DNA of 64,000 nt from Hygrophila difformis (GCA_030278955.1 JAOANR010000010.1:26662174-26726173), one strand, 5' to 3'; shown: positions 11,881 through 24,844, counted from the stretch's first letter. The notes: generated from the sequence alone by a model not told the origin. A program made the numbers and translations.

Positions 11881-12198
11881 GTAAATATGCATTTTTGTGG
11901 AATTTCATTTTCTTTTCCATCTTTTTGGTTTTTGTGGGCTATTTTATTCTCTTGTCCATCTTTTTCATTCCTTTTTCTTTTCTTTTCTTTTTCTCATGTT
12001 TTTGGATTTTTCTAACATAAACGTGTAATAAAATTACATATTTATGCATTTTTCATACCAGCTTATTATTTTTACAATTATGCATAAAGAAGTCCAATTC
12101 AACTGCTTTCTTATTTAATATAAGACCGGAATGCGATCAAATGCCCGTTTCAGACACGGAAATGGATTGAAAATAATGGACATTTCTGGCCATTATCA

Positions 12199-13100
12199 AA
12201 TACGAAATCACACATATCCAAGTTTGCTTGAATTTTGATGAAATAATTATTTTTCGTCAAAATATTTTGCCCAATTATTGTGTATATAATAATTCACCAA
12301 CAATTAAACATAAAATAGCTTAAACAATAGTACATTATTTAAATGTATATAATATTCAGCAAATTTGACCAAATAATGTATTTAAGTTACAAGAAATTAC
12401 GATATTGTGTAAATTGATTATCACTCATATTATGGATAATATTCTTTTTTTAGATGTAGATAATTGAATTAAATATAAATACTATTTACATCTATAAAAT
12501 TATGTACATAAATTTTTTTAAGTATATAATAATTAGTAATTTACAGTTTAACCCAAACTATAGGTAAAAAGTAATACCCGTATATGCCAAAAAAATTAAT
12601 TAAAAAGTATATTTAGGCAGAAAAATAATAATAAAAAAAAGATAGTATATAAAATCACAATTAACTTCTTTTTTTTTAATTCAGATCTTTATTTTGAATA
12701 TTAACAGAAACAATTATACATAACTTTAATATATAGTACTCCATATAATTTAACACAATTTATATGAAATAAATGAAATCTCTAATTCAAAATATCCTAA
12801 ATAAACAAATTAATTATATTACATAATGGACATATAAGATTAACTCAAAAAATTAGTGTTAAGCCCATTATTAGTCAAAAAAATATTATGATCACCAAAA
12901 CACTCAAAAATTAATATTAAGCCCATTATTAGCCTATTACTATTCATAACATCGTATAGATGTGATGTGGGATAGTGTAAAAAAAGAAAAAAAAAGAAGA
13001 TGAAGAGAAATTAAAAGTAAAAAAGGCAGTGTATGGGGCGGACAATGGTATGGATTTTTTTTTTTTTTTTGGGAAAGGACAATGGTATGGATTTAGGCGG
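12199..13100. other. AT-rich spacer between LTR 2 and FAS1 promoter
   Basis: Very AT-rich, with no gene seen. It includes a short imperfect direct repeat near 12845-12935 (AAGCCCATTATTAG occurs twice about 60 bp apart) and poly-A/poly-T tracts near 12970-13070. The bases next to the LTR (AATAC at 12199) are a candidate target-site duplication. Confidence 0.5.
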
Positions 13101-13127
13101 CAGACTGAAATTTCGCTAATATTCTGC

Positions 13128-13137
13128 GGCGGGAAAA
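13128..13137. promoter_or_regulatory. E2F-type site upstream of FAS1
   Basis: GGCGGGAAAA contains GCGGGAAA, the complement of the consensus E2F site TTTCCCGC. It lies about 370 bp before the start codon. CAF-1 genes are known E2F-regulated S-phase genes in plants, so the site fits, but its function here is inferred from sequence alone. Confidence 0.6.
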
Positions 13138-13344
13138 GCTTTTTATCAATTAAACTCTGCGGTTTCTCTTTCTTTAATTTCACTTTACATTTCCCTCAAA
13201 CCCCAAAATCAAAAATTTTCCTTCGAAGAGACGCATCCAGTCTCCACGACTCCACCCACACCTGTCTGCTCTAGGGTTTCTCTCCTGCTTCCCCCAGTGA
13301 AATTTCTCGATCTCGCCAAGAAAAAAATCATTTCCCTCTTAAAG

Positions 13345-13487
13345 GTTCGTAATTTTCTTTCAAGAAATCCAATAAAATTGCTCTGTTGTTCAAAATTTTT
13401 TACTCGGCTCTCGATTTGCTTAATCCTTTATCTGGGAAAGTGGGAAACCCACTTGTTAATGTTTCTGGGTCTCTGTTGTTTTTGTAG
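13345..13487 (+). other. Probable 5'-UTR intron of FAS1
   Basis: A donor AAAG|GTTCGT at 13345 and acceptor TTTTTGTAG| at 13487, with a pyrimidine- and T-rich interior, precede the start codon at 13502 by 14 nt. Inferred from splice signals only. Confidence 0.55.
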
Positions 13488-13501
13488 TACAAGTGCGATT
13501 A

Positions 13502-16500
13502 ATGGCAGAAGTTGAAGGGATGAAAGTTGACAGTGCGGATGAGAGGAATTCGGTGACCCGCGGGTCGGGTCAGACGAAGAAGTCGCAGAAGAGAAAAAGA
13601 GTGGAGCCTTGTTCACACATTCCGACTCCGGAAGAAAAGCAAGCCCAAATCAAATCATTCCGCGCCGAAATCAATGCTCTTGTTGAATTCTGTAAAAAGA
13701 AAGTGATGGGAAATAACGAGGGATTTCTGGAAAAGGAGAAGAATGGGAATCCTTCTCTGGATGCTGCAATTGCATGTTTGATGGAAGAGAGCGATCTTCG
13801 GCTGACGAAGCTTGTTGATGATATTTTTGATCAACTTAAGGATAGATTTGGCAACGGCGACGTTGTTACTAAGCCTATTGTAAAGAGTAGCGTTCTAAAA
13901 ATTGGGCAGAGAATATGTTATGGTGAGACAAACCCTGATGCTGATGTATTGGAGGATGAGACTGAAAATGCCCTTTGGTGTTGGGAGGTATAATCAAAGT
14001 TGCATTTTCATTGTGGAATTTGCATACGATTCTCTTTGGATTTATATTAAGGCATGCATGATAGGTTAAACTTACTAGACTTGCATTGTGCATCACGTGC
14101 CTTTGTGAATGCTTATTTGGTACGTTGTTCAGATTCTCCAAATTTGGGGTTTGTGTTATGTTCCCTGGGAAGTGAAGCCCAGAAACTTCCCAGAAAAGTT
14201 TCAAAGTCACATTTACTCCTTTAATCAGTTTGTAATTGTATTGAACATAAATTAAGCATTCCATAAGAGTGAGTGATTGCAGAGTATTTTTGTTATGAAT
14301 ATCATTTATCTGTGTATAAAAGATTACAGCGGTTTGTTTTAGCATGGCTGTTGCCATCTCACCCAATTATCTTTTTTTTTTTTTGTTGTTGCAGACAAGA
14401 GATTTGAAGTTGATACCAAAAGTAGTGCGTGCAACACTGAAAGTTCACCGCACATGTCGCAAAAAGATCCAAGAGAGGATTGCGGCTGTTTTGGGTAATA
14501 AATTGAAATATACTGTACATACTTTAAAGTTACATGTGGTGTTCAATTTTTAATTCAGTTCTTTATTTCCTTATCAGCTTCTCTAACTTTTGAGCTGAAC
14601 TAGAAATTTGTTTGATGTTCTATTTTTGTGATTTTGTTGTATTTTACAATAACCATGTGTCTTTCAAGCAGCGACCATAATTCTAGAAGTTGAAGATTAC
14701 CCAATTAGAAAACCTCCTTCTATGGTTGACTTTAATCTTATGCACATATATATATTATTAGCAATGTTTCAATTTCATTTTAATGTATACTATTAATTTT
14801 TATTAGAATGACAATATTGATTGAAAAGATATTCTTTATGGGATGGAGATGTACTGGTTACAACTATGATGCACACATTCCTTGGTATGCAATTTTGTTT
14901 AATTTATGCAAGGAAAATGATTTGTATTTATTTGTTGCCTTAAATAAGAGATGTGTTGGATACCTTCTCAGTTCTCTTGGTAAACATATATGATGTGATA
15001 AATTTTGTTCTTAACCAAATGCATTCTGTTAGGGTTCCTGTACAACTAGACCACCTGTATAATTGTATATTTATCTCTATAAATACAAGGCAGAGCTACT
15101 TTGTTTGATGTTGGCCAGTGGAGAAAGCATGTACTTGCTTGAATGTCTTTACACTGGCCAGTTGTCTATTTTACAATTAATATACTTGAGTAATTTGATG
15201 AAATCATTTCAACAAATTTGGATTTTTCCCCATATGAATGCACATTTTGTCTTCAATACTGCAGTTTATGTCAGTAGGGTCCTTATAATGCGCTAACAAT
15301 CAGTTTTATGATTTTGTTGTACTTTTTCAGGAATGATAAATGTGCTAGAGAAGCTAGAGAACCGTGAAAACTGCCTGCAAGAGTTGACAAAAGCATCAGA
15401 AAAGCTTGGTAAGGTTTTGAATGAAGCAGATATCCAGTTGTTAATGGACAACATGTCACAGAAAAGTGGTGCCGAAATGTATGTATTCCTATTTACTGTT
15501 TAGTTGCCATTATTTCAAAGCACATTTCTGTCTAATGGGTTGTTGCATACTCATGTTGAAGGGCTGAGAAGGAAGCCAACAGAGAAGGAAAGCTGTTGGT
15601 GAAGCAAATGGAAAAAAACAAAAGGGAAATGGAGAAAGAGAGGAAGAAGATGGATAAGGAACTTCAGAAGGAAAAGTTACAAAGTGTATGTTTCATCTGT
15701 CTCGAATGAGAATTTTGTCTAGATTAGAGCCCGTTGGGTAAAGTTTAATGGGTCTTAAATCTGAAGTCTTTTTAAGTCTAAAGGATCACATAATTTAAAT
15801 AATTAAGTTGTAAACTTAAAACTAATTAAAATAATTTATAAAATTATTTTAAATTTCTTAAAAATATGTTTGATGAAAATTTTCATTCAATGGTATTAAA
15901 TTAAAATCAAATAAATTCATTTTGGATGTTATTATTTTATGCTGCATTTACACTCAAATCAATTAGGTCATTGGATTTGCTTTTATCAAACAGGTCTCTT
16001 TTATTAAAAATCCAATGTTAAGATAATTAAATGTACACAAAGAGGATTAGAAATACAGAACCTATTCATTTGATCTTTAACCCTGTAGCCATTATGTTGT
16101 GATCAGCCTTTCTAGTTTGCTTCTCTTGTGAGATTGCTTGAATATGCACTTCTAGGAGTAACTGTTCAGCCATCTTAACTTAGATTCCACGGTCTTGCAG
16201 GAAAAAGAACTGAAACGGTTGCAGGATGAGGCAGACAAAGAGAGGAGACGGCGTGAGAAGGAAGAAGCTGAGATGCAGAAAAAACTCAAAAAACAGCAAG
16301 AAGAAGCAGAGAGATGTCAGAGGCGCAAGGAGAAACAAGATAATGAATTGCGTAACCAGGTGGCACTCAAGAAACAAGCGTCACTCATGGAACGCTTCCT
16401 AAGTAGAAACAAAACTAAATTGACACCTGAGAATGAAAGTTCAATGCACAAAGAAACTGCATTGGTTTCATCATCTGAAAACTGTCAGGGACAATCCAAA

Positions 16501-19131
16501 TCTGTTACTCAAGCAATAGATTCTGCTTTGGCTCAAATTGGTGGGATCCAAATGGATGATATATGGAGGTCAGGACTCAGCTGCACCTTTTTATTCTTGA
16601 CATCTATTTTTGCACCTCTGTGTATCCAACTATAAGATTCCTTTTATGCTCCCCATTTCAGCTCACACTTGAATACTTGGCATCGTCTTCGACGTTCAAA
16701 TGCAAACAGAAAAGTGCACTGGGGCATTCGCCAGAAGCCCAAGACTGAATTGATCAAGGAACTCAAGCTTACTACAAATAAAGAGGTGACCTGTGATGAA
16801 GACTTGAACATAGAGAAGCTTGTGGATGGATGGGTAGACTCCAATGTGGATGAAAGGTTGTCTCAGATGAACACTGTTAGCACTTCTCTTTCCAGTAGTC
16901 AGAAGAGGCCATGCGTTAGACAGCTGTTGCAGTTTGACAAGAGCTACAGGCCTGCATTCTATGGTGTTTGGCCTAGAAAAAGGTCAGCCTATTCAATTCA
17001 TTGAATTCCTTGATGTAAGTTGTATATTTCACAAATATTATCTGCTTTGTGAGATTATTGCACTATGTAGGAAAATCCGGCTACTTGCCTTTGCTTGTGA
17101 AAACTCAACAATGTGTACTTAATCTTTATCTAGCTGCTTTTGCTTCTTACCTTGTGCATAGTTGCATGATTATTGGTGCTGGTGTTTTTTGTTTGTCAAG
17201 TATGGGTGGATAATACCTGTTTTATTGCTATTGAAATTTGAAAGTCTACATTACAAAGTAATGTTGATGTCCACCTGTTGATATATTTCCTGTTTCCAGT
17301 CAAGTTGCGGGCCCGCGTCATCCTTTTGTAAAGGACCCTGATATAGACTATGAAGTTGATAGTGATGAGGAGTGGGAAGAGGTATGCTGGCTATGTTTTT
17401 CTAGCTTGTTTTATTTTATTTTATTTTATTCCTTTTTTTTCCTATATAATTTCATTTTCATGCTAACGAATTGTTTGGTTACACAGGAAGAACCTGGTGA
17501 AAGCTTATCAGATTGCGACAAGGATGAAGAGGATGAAAACATGGAAGTGCCTTCAAAGGATGATGAAGATGAAAGTGAAAGTGAAGATGGTTTCTTTGTT
17601 CCTGATGGATATCTATCTGAGAATGAGGTACTCCTTATCGGCAATGGTTTTTATTGTTTGCCTCTGCTTCCATCTATATGTGTTCATGTTGAAAGTTGAT
17701 TGCCCATACTAATTTCCTGTGTTCCTCTTTTTTGTATTATTGAGTGGAGTTGGGTGTAGAGGAGTGAACTAGTTATGTGACGGAACGGCTAGTTTTCTCT
17801 ATGCTTCAATTACCCAATATTTATGATTACTTAGAATTTCGTTTTCGTATCTGCAAGCAGGGGATGGATGATGCAATGGATTGTGATAATTTGGTTGAGG
17901 ATGAAAGAAGTGAGCCCAATTCTGAAGTGCAAGTGCAGAGTGAAGAATTTTGTACCCTGCTCCAGCAACAGAAACATCTGAACAGTTTGACAGAGCATGC
18001 TCTAAAAAAGAACCGGCCTCTAATCATTCTGAATCTTACGCATGAAAAAACAACACTGCTTCCAGCTCACGAGCTCATTGGTGCCGAAAAGCTTGAACAA
18101 ATGTGTTTACAAGCTCTTTCTATTCGTCCATTGCCTGGTTTCTTAGATATTGAAATCTCAATTCCTAATGATGTAAATAAGGATCAAGAAGCTGCCTCAA
18201 CCAAATCAGGTACACCAGCACCTGAAACTGCTGCTGCTATACAAGATTCTGACTTGATGACTATAGTGAGTCATTCATTCTTTTTGCATACTTTCAATTT
18301 AATTGACCTCATCATATAACATGTTTATTATACACCTTTTACAGGTATCTACCATTCAGGCTGTTCCTCATAGCATGGGAAAGATATTGAAGATGCTATG
18401 CACTGAGTTTCCAGCTGTCTCAAAATCTCAACTGAAGAAGAAAGTGCATGAAATATCTGTCTTCTCTGACAATCGTTGGCAGGTGATGAAAACTTTTTTT
18501 TGGTATGAGATACAATCATATACTATTTGAATATTGATTCTGACAAAAAACGATAATGATACTACTACTACTACTACTTCAGGAAAATCTTTAACCAGCC
18601 CTATGAATTAGGTGGCATAATTGATTTTGAATATTGTAATTGAAGCAACAGATAACAATAGAAGTGATTAATAATTTCTACATGCTATTAAAACTGTTGT
18701 GTTTTTTTAATCTGCATATGGCATTGCTTTGCTGACATTGGATGCTCAAATCAATAGTAGTGTCTTATTGGATATATGCTGAATTAAACACACTCCTGTT
18801 GCAGGTTAAACAAGAAATTAAGAACAAGCTTGGCCTCTCCATATCACCAGGTACTGGATTATTCTCAAATTCAATGAGCTCAGTACCTGACAGTTTTTTT
18901 TTTTTTTTTTTGGTTGTGTTTGGCTCAATTAATGTTTCAACTATATCAATTCCTTTTGTCATCTAATCTGCAGAAAAGAATTGTGGAAAAGTCAGGACCA
19001 TTGCTTCCTACTTGAAACGTTGCCTGCCTCCTTCTGGACAGACTAAAAGCTTATGTAATAGTGATACTCCCCCACCATGTTTCCAAAAACCTGCATCCTC
19101 GCAGCATCAGAGCTTGCACAATAATACATAA
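13502..19131 (+). CDS. FAS1: Chromatin assembly factor 1 large subunit (FAS1, CAF-1 p150 homologue)
   Basis: Largest subunit of the nuclear histone chaperone CAF-1, which deposits H3-H4 onto newly replicated DNA with FAS2 and MSI1. Twelve coding exons joined in frame: 13502-13987, 14395-14494, 15331-15478, 15562-15685, 16201-16568, 16662-16982, 17300-17381, 17487-17627, 17861-18265, 18345-18482, 18805-18850, 18974-19131. All introns are GT-AG and every phase agrees, giving 838 codons, close to the roughly 815 residues of Arabidopsis FAS1. Exons 3-5 encode the Lys/Glu/Arg-rich KER coiled coil (KEKLQ..EKELKRLQDEADKERRR). Exons 7-8 give the acidic ED region (DYEVDSDEEWEE, then DEDESESEDGFFVPDGYLSENE). 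The block WHRLRRSNANRKVHWGIRQKPK and RPAFYGVWPRKR precede it, and the C-terminal helical segment is in exons 10-12. The start is the first ATG in frame; a GTG nine bases upstream is not a plausible plant start. The coding region shows no lesions. Confidence 0.96.
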
Positions 19132-19718
19132 GGTTATCTGTGTGCTCTGTTGCTGTTGGATTTTTGGTGATGTCCAGTTTTAAAGGAACCCTTTCAAGAT
19201 GAGCATTTTAAGCTCTCATGTTTTTTGTTTTGGCCCTGGATGTGTAGGTATATCTTGTTTTGGATGCTAGCCTCAGCCTAGTAGTCACGAGGCCATAACA
19301 GATGATATATAGTGTTTGAATGCAATACAGTTTGTAATATCTGTTTTGGTTTATGCCCAAATGTAGTCTGCACTTTCTACATCGGAATGAGCTTTAGATT
19401 GATATTGACGCTCTATACCCAGTTAAGACTGCCCACAGATTGATAAATTTTCAGATTAATTGAATTTGAGTTTAACTATTGTTTGGCTTAATTAAAAACA
19501 AGCTACAATTAAAATTAGGTTAAAAAACTTTTAATGAAAAATATTTGCTAGAATGTTATATCTGACACACTGAGATTCACTGATTGTTGTTGCCCCTTGG
19601 CCACCTTTTACATTGGAAAGAATCGTCGAGTAAACAGCCAACCGTGTCACCAGTCACAACCCTTATTTCTTAGTCCTCACTCATCACTGCCACTGCACCT
19701 CTGTTGCCTTGCTGCTAT
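19132..19718 (+). other. FAS1 3' UTR and downstream spacer
   Basis: T-rich sequence after the FAS1 stop; the transcript probably ends within the first few hundred bases (several TTTTGTTTTGG and AATAC-type stretches), but no single polyadenylation site can be fixed by eye. No other gene seen. Confidence 0.4.
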
Positions 19719-20270
19719 TGTAAGATAGTATTTGAAGATCCCACAATGATTAATGTGTGAAACTCCCCCTACTTATATGGATGGGAGTTAATCCGCTAAT
19801 TACCAATTAATTTTAAGTTGAAATCTTCTATCCAAAATGTAATAAGTATCATAATGTTATAAATTCATTTTTTTTATATTACAAGTATTGTGGTTTTGGC
19901 CCATTGATTGTCAGCTTGGTGTCTTGAGGTTAGAATTTACACTTGTACCCTATAAATGTCATTCTCCCACTTTTTGGATATAAGATGAGGTAAGTGCAGC
20001 CATCCTCCCCTTAATAGCCTTTTGTGGCTGACTGGCTTCCATGGAAATTTTGCATATGCGGCATCTCTAAGACGGGTTGAGGTAAGGCGATGAAGGTGTA
20101 GTTGGATTGAGTAGTCGCTTCCATTGCTCTTTGATTGAGTACAAATTCTGTGTTTGGTGCTCTCACCTAAATGTTAACAATGGTGTGCTAATGTATGTTT
20201 GAGTTTTTTGCAGGTTTAGGGCATTTGGATGACTAGCTAAAAAATCCGGTGGATCCTAGAATTCCCAACA
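19719..20270 (+). mobile_element. LTR of a fragmentary retrotransposon with Met-type PBS
   Basis: Starts TGTAAGATAGTATTTGAAG with a TCCCACA motif, an opening common in plant LTRs, and ends AATTCCCAACA. The next bases (20272-20285, TGGTATCAAACCTT) resemble the initiator-tRNA-Met primer site TGGTATCAGAGC. Part of it (about 19885-20090) recurs in diverged form at 21780-21990. The start coordinate is approximate. Confidence 0.6.
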
Positions 20271-20290
20271 GTGGTATCAAACCTTGGTGT

Positions 20291-21779
20291 TGTCACCGGA
20301 TTTGGGTTAATCAGATTTATTTCGGTTGAAGGCGAAAATCAAATATAGATTGATGGAGCGGGTACTTGATTTGAAAAAAATCGAAGGGTACAAAGTGGTG
20401 ATCAATAACCACGAAGAATCGATGTTGCATAATTGATTGGAGAACCCTATTGTGCCGGTGTCGCTGCTTGGAAATGATGCTGCCACCGTTATCATTGCGG
20501 CTGCACTCTTTGTGTGAGCGCCACTTGCGATTAGATACGTTAACACCGTCATCCCCTTCGCGAGGTGCCTCCACCGCTGCCGTGTGTCTGCCACTGACAT
20601 TGAGACCTCTACGACACTGCCTTGTGTGTATAGATACGTACGCACGCCTGTGCGAGATTGAGAATTGCTGCTGCCCCTGGCCTTGTTGCGCCTCCTCAAT
20701 CGCTCTCTGAAGCCCTTGACCATTTTTTTGCAGCTTGAGAGCTATTACCATGGTTGTGGGAAAATTTATTTCAGGCGATGAGGTGGTGTAATTGCTGAAG
20801 TGCGGAAGACGAGATTGCGACTAAAAGGATCCCATGGAAAAGATAACCGGAGGTTGTTCAGAAGAGGAACAAAGAAGGCTCAAGTGAAAGCAATTGAAAT
20901 CTCTGGTTCTTGTTGCTCGAGGGGAATTGGTGGAAAGGAATTTCCAATTCATTCATATGTGCAATATATTGTGAGATTGAATTGGGGCTGATTGCCTTGT
21001 GTGTTATTGGAATGAAAGGGGGTTGTGAATGATGACTGGAAAAGTCCAATCTAAATTCCTTTGTAAAGAGGAAATGGGAGAATGGAAATCTCAATAGCTG
21101 TGTGCTTGAAGAAAAATCAATTGATGGCTAATTTTCTAATGTGAGAGGTTGATTGGAAGAGAAAGAGGAGTGATGCAACTGTGTGCTATGAAAATGGATG
21201 CCATAGAACTAAGCATCCAAAAATTGGTTGTCTCGTGTAGCTGAGTGCTACTCACGGTCTTGGTAAGTTGGGAATGGATCGATGGCATTCACGTTCAGGT
21301 ATTTAAACTTTCCCCTCATCTTTTTCATTATGGTTTATTTAATTTGCTTCGCTGCCAATTTGTGGTTAATTGTCTTTATTGCTTATCTGCATTTGTTTTG
21401 ACAAGCATGCATGAATATGTGGAAAAATGATTTTTATGTGGTTTGATGTCTTTGTTACTATTATGGAAAATTGTTACCCGTGGCATAATTGAATCTTTTT
21501 GATTATGTGGTGTATTGATATGCTTTAATTGAGGTGGAGCTTCTTGTTTGTTAGCTTGGGCATGATGATATGATTCAAAGTGGAGCAATGTGATATATGC
21601 TTTGTACTATTTGGTTATGTTTCATGTGCTATTATTCTTGCTTGTTTGAAATTTGGTTTGTGTTTTAAGGTTTATATTGTGTAGCATGCAAGTGCGTGTC
21701 TTGGTAAGTTTCATGTGAATGTTTGAAGTTGATGATGGCTTTCCCAAACATTAGATATAACCTTTGAGCAAATTGATCA
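20291..21779. other. Unassigned internal region after the Met-type PBS
   Basis: Short open stretches only. A plus-strand reading beginning ATGGAGCGGGTACTTG at 20352 looks like a retroelement gag N-terminus but is stopped within about 30 codons. Nothing else can be identified; it is probably decayed retroelement leader and gag. Confidence 0.35.
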
Positions 21780-21995
21780 ATGGTCCAAGGCGGAGATAGT
21801 TGAGATTTTGGCCATTGATTGTTGGCCTGACCCATGGAGGTTAGGGTTTAAACTTGTACCATAAATAAATGTCCTCCACCACATTTTGGATAAAAAATGA
21901 GGTAAGTAATACCATCCTCCCCATAATAGCGTTTTTGGCTTCTATGGAAACCTTGCATCTACAGCTTCTCCAATAGGGACCGGGGTAGATGATTT
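21780..21995 (+). mobile_element. Diverged partial LTR copy
   Basis: Aligns with 19885-20090 of the upstream LTR: both contain TTTGGCC(C)ATTGATTGT, GAGGTTAG, ACTTGTACC, TTTTGGATA, ATGAGGTAAGT, CCATCCTCCCC and ATGGAAA. It is an internal piece without clear ends. Confidence 0.6.
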
Positions 21996-22059
21996 CCGCA
22001 GGTCCAATCCATTCGTCACCATCTGTGTCAAGTAGAGATTATTTAGGATCATCTTGATC

Positions 22060-22310
22060 TCATTCGGATTCTGATGGCTAATCATCCTGAGTATGAGTCT
22101 GTCTGCTTCACTCTTTTACATCACCATCCGTTACCTACACTTAGAGCTATTCAGAAGATCATATTTGAGGAGACTCACCTAAAATTGGGTCAAACCTCTC
22201 CATTTGAGACTGCATTGGCGGTTTCTTATCGTTCTTCATTGTCTACTGAAACTTTTGACGAGTTTCATTAATACGAGTAATTTTCTGAAATCTCAGGTGT
22301 GGATTTATTA
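22060..22310 (+). pseudogene. Ty1/copia gag fragment
   Basis: The open segment 22074-22271 reads PEYESVCFTLLHHHPLPTL, then EETHLKLGQ, matching the helical gag segment of copia elements that ends in PLPTL and EETRL. It is cut off at both ends. A companion copia gag/protease fragment lies on the same strand at about 27260-27790, on the other side of LTR 3. Confidence 0.65.
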
Positions 22311-22390
22311 AATGAAAAGAGTTATGATGTAGGGAAGGGGTTTAAGGATATGTTATGATTCCCGTTTTACTACTCATGTGGAGTGTTTTA

Positions 22391-22436
22391 ATCTCAAACG
22401 GCGCTGTGGTCCTCCCCGCCATGAAACTTTTGACAA
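22391..22436 (-). other. Decayed PBS and LTR junction of element 3
   Basis: AAACGGCGCTGTGGTCCTCCCC then GCCATGAAACTTTTGA closely follows element 2's AAACGGCGCTGCATCCTCTCC, then PBS, then CCATGAAACTTTTGA, but the GGCAACGG part of the PBS is missing. A second CCATGAAGCTTTTGA copy lies at 22539-22552 next to LTR 3, so the junction seems rearranged or duplicated. Confidence 0.55.
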
Positions 22437-24844
22437 ATATCACGGTGCAACCGGGATTGACCTTCAGTCTGTCACCCTGAAAGTCCCTGGTATCTGCACC
22501 ATGATACTTCTCATAATTTCATGTCACGAAAGCACCTGCCATGAAGCTTTTGAACATCTTCCCACTGTATGAGTATTTTCCCAAAATGTTGTGTTTTTAT
22601 TTACTCGTGTCAAGAAACTGTGCTCCCGAAAGCGCACGGAGTCAAAAATTGCAGTAATTTATAGTAAGTACCGGATCGTTCACTGGAGGATGTGCGATGG
22701 AAGCAGGGCCCACGTCGTTTACTAAGATTTTCCACTCGGTTACTCGTTTCAAGTTTTGCAAGGTTTTCTAACAACTACTTGACATAAATTAAACCAGATC
22801 ATGAAAGCAGTAAAAATTATTCTACAAAGCATGGTAAACTAGATCGAAGAAAGCGATTAAATCTATCTACGAGAGCAATATAAAATTATGCTACACTATC
22901 TAGAAAGCAAGTTTAAATATGACAGAAGGGACAGGGAGGAAATAATAAAGATTGGACAAGATTCAGATGAAACACAATTAAACTTCCATTTTTATACACA
23001 GATCTTAGCTTGGGATAATCCTCTAGTTAGCTAACTCTCATGCTTTCTACACCATGTTCCCTTTAACAGACAGGTACTTATGGTGAGAATTTACATGCTC
23101 TTAAGACAACAATTTCTAAGATACCACAGACTTATAACTCCCTCCACAGGCCTTGTGAAGTTACATTACATATCTGTGGTGGACAAGCAACACCTAACAT
23201 ATCATTAGTTGACATGCCAAGTACTCCTATCATTCCCCCATATCACACCCAAAGTTTCAAATCAAGCCCCCAAACCATTCCATAACTCTCAAACCTTTTA
23301 ACAGATGGACAGCCCCTAATTCTTCCGAGTGACCTCTATGAAAGCATTTAAAGGAAATCAGTAAAGAAAGCTGTAAAGAAAGCATTTAAATCTATCACTC
23401 GGAAGCATTAAAAACGTCTCTTTCCGTTAGTATAAAAGAGCCCCTGGTCTTGGTGACCAGATGCAGATCAAGAACCCCCGAGATATCAATAAGCCACAGG
23501 GCTTACAACATCTGGGTAGTTATGAGATACAAACTAAATGAAACAGATCCATAATTGAACCTATTCCGGATGTACTCACTCAAGACTCAATTCTAGAATT
23601 TGGCAGAAGAAGATAGTAATCGAAGGAATACTCGACCTTACCTTATAAATTCACCAAGGCCTATATGTTGTTCCTCTAGTATTATTTATCACATCTCATC
23701 TACACCCAAGTGGATATTGACTTAATGCGATATCTAATATCAGATTTCCAACACACAGCAATTTTGAGAAGAAAATGAATATTTGAAAATCATTCCCTAG
23801 ACAGGTACTAGACTTTCAATTAAAACACAGATCCTTTCAGTCTAGATGAGACCTAATCGCTGACTCTGCTTCTAAGCTCTCAAAATCAGCCCCCAGTGGA
23901 ATATGAATTAGTCATAACTGTTGAATTTATCCCTTACTCAGATCCGGATTTTATAAAGGAATTTTTGTTGGAAGTTTAGTATGCATCATCAGATTTAAAT
24001 CAAGACTTCTGTGTCCAAGGGGAAGGATCCCTAAAATAATGATAAGACCAGAACATCTACATAATAGTATCATGCATACAAGTATATGAAAAGGAAAATA
24101 AAACACCCCAAAATATATGGTGGGGTTAGACAGAATGCGGTACACAAAGGTGAATTAGCCTGAGATGAGGAGAAATCGGCTAAAAAGAGTGCCAGAGATA
24201 GTTGGGGTTTTCCGGACTGCAAACATCTGCTGTCCGGTTCCCAATTATCCCAGATGAATGATTTTAGACAGAAAGAATTCCAAATGACGGTGACCGCCGT
24301 CATTTAGTTTTCTTTTGTCTGTGAGTGGAAGAAAAACCCACATATTTCTTGCTGCAATAGTTCTTAACTGATGTTGGTCGACATCAGTTAATACTATTGC
24401 AACTTGAATTCAGGTTGAGAAATTTAGATAAGGAAAATTAAAACTGTATCTGATTAGGAATTGGCTGAGTGACTAATCGAAACTCTTAGTGAAGAGAACG
24501 CTCGCCGAAGCTTCCACCAACCACTAACCAGATCATGCAAAATAACAGATAATGATTAACACACAGAAGACGGGTTAGTCGATATCCCTGTGAAAGGACC
24601 TTTCACCAATATTAATCTGTAGTGTTTCTCATTATCCGTTCATACACACAATGAAAAGGAAAACTTAAAAATAATAAAATATTTTTGGTATTGTGTGGGT
24701 GTTAAGCACACAATAAGTAGACACTAGTGGGTTGAAATGTGTAATGGATAGAAGTCAGATGAACTGGGCCGAGGCCCAATACACCCATGCAACTTACACA
24801 AATCATGGAAAAAAAATGTTTTTGGAATTTTCAAAATAGAAGAG

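Larger units (their letters stand above)
7533..12198 (-). mobile_element. 5' LTR of element 2 (about 4.7 kb)
   Basis: Bounded by a perfect 7-bp inverted repeat, TGATAAT at 7533 and ATTATCA ending at 12198, next to the PBS. It shares with the 22551-27244 LTR a U5-side block (CCGAAAGCGCACGG, then GGATCGTTCACTGGAGGATG and GCAGGGCCCACGTCG), long stretches of similar sequence, and an outer end with CAGACACGGAAATGGATTG. It carries a TATA box and two clusters of TGACG/CGTCA repeats. At about 4.7 kb it is long for an LTR but matches the third LTR in length. The element is transcribed leftward, away from FAS1. No protein-coding gene is visible inside. Confidence 0.85.

Noticed and set aside
13493..13501. 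Upstream GTG in frame with the FAS1 start
   Set aside because: Nuclear plant genes do not normally start at GTG; the ATG at 13502 is in good position after the 5'-UTR intron.
20307..20751. Two overlapping minus-strand frames of 138 and 144 codons
   Set aside because: Low-complexity, no family resemblance, and they run against the orientation of the retroelement leader they lie in.
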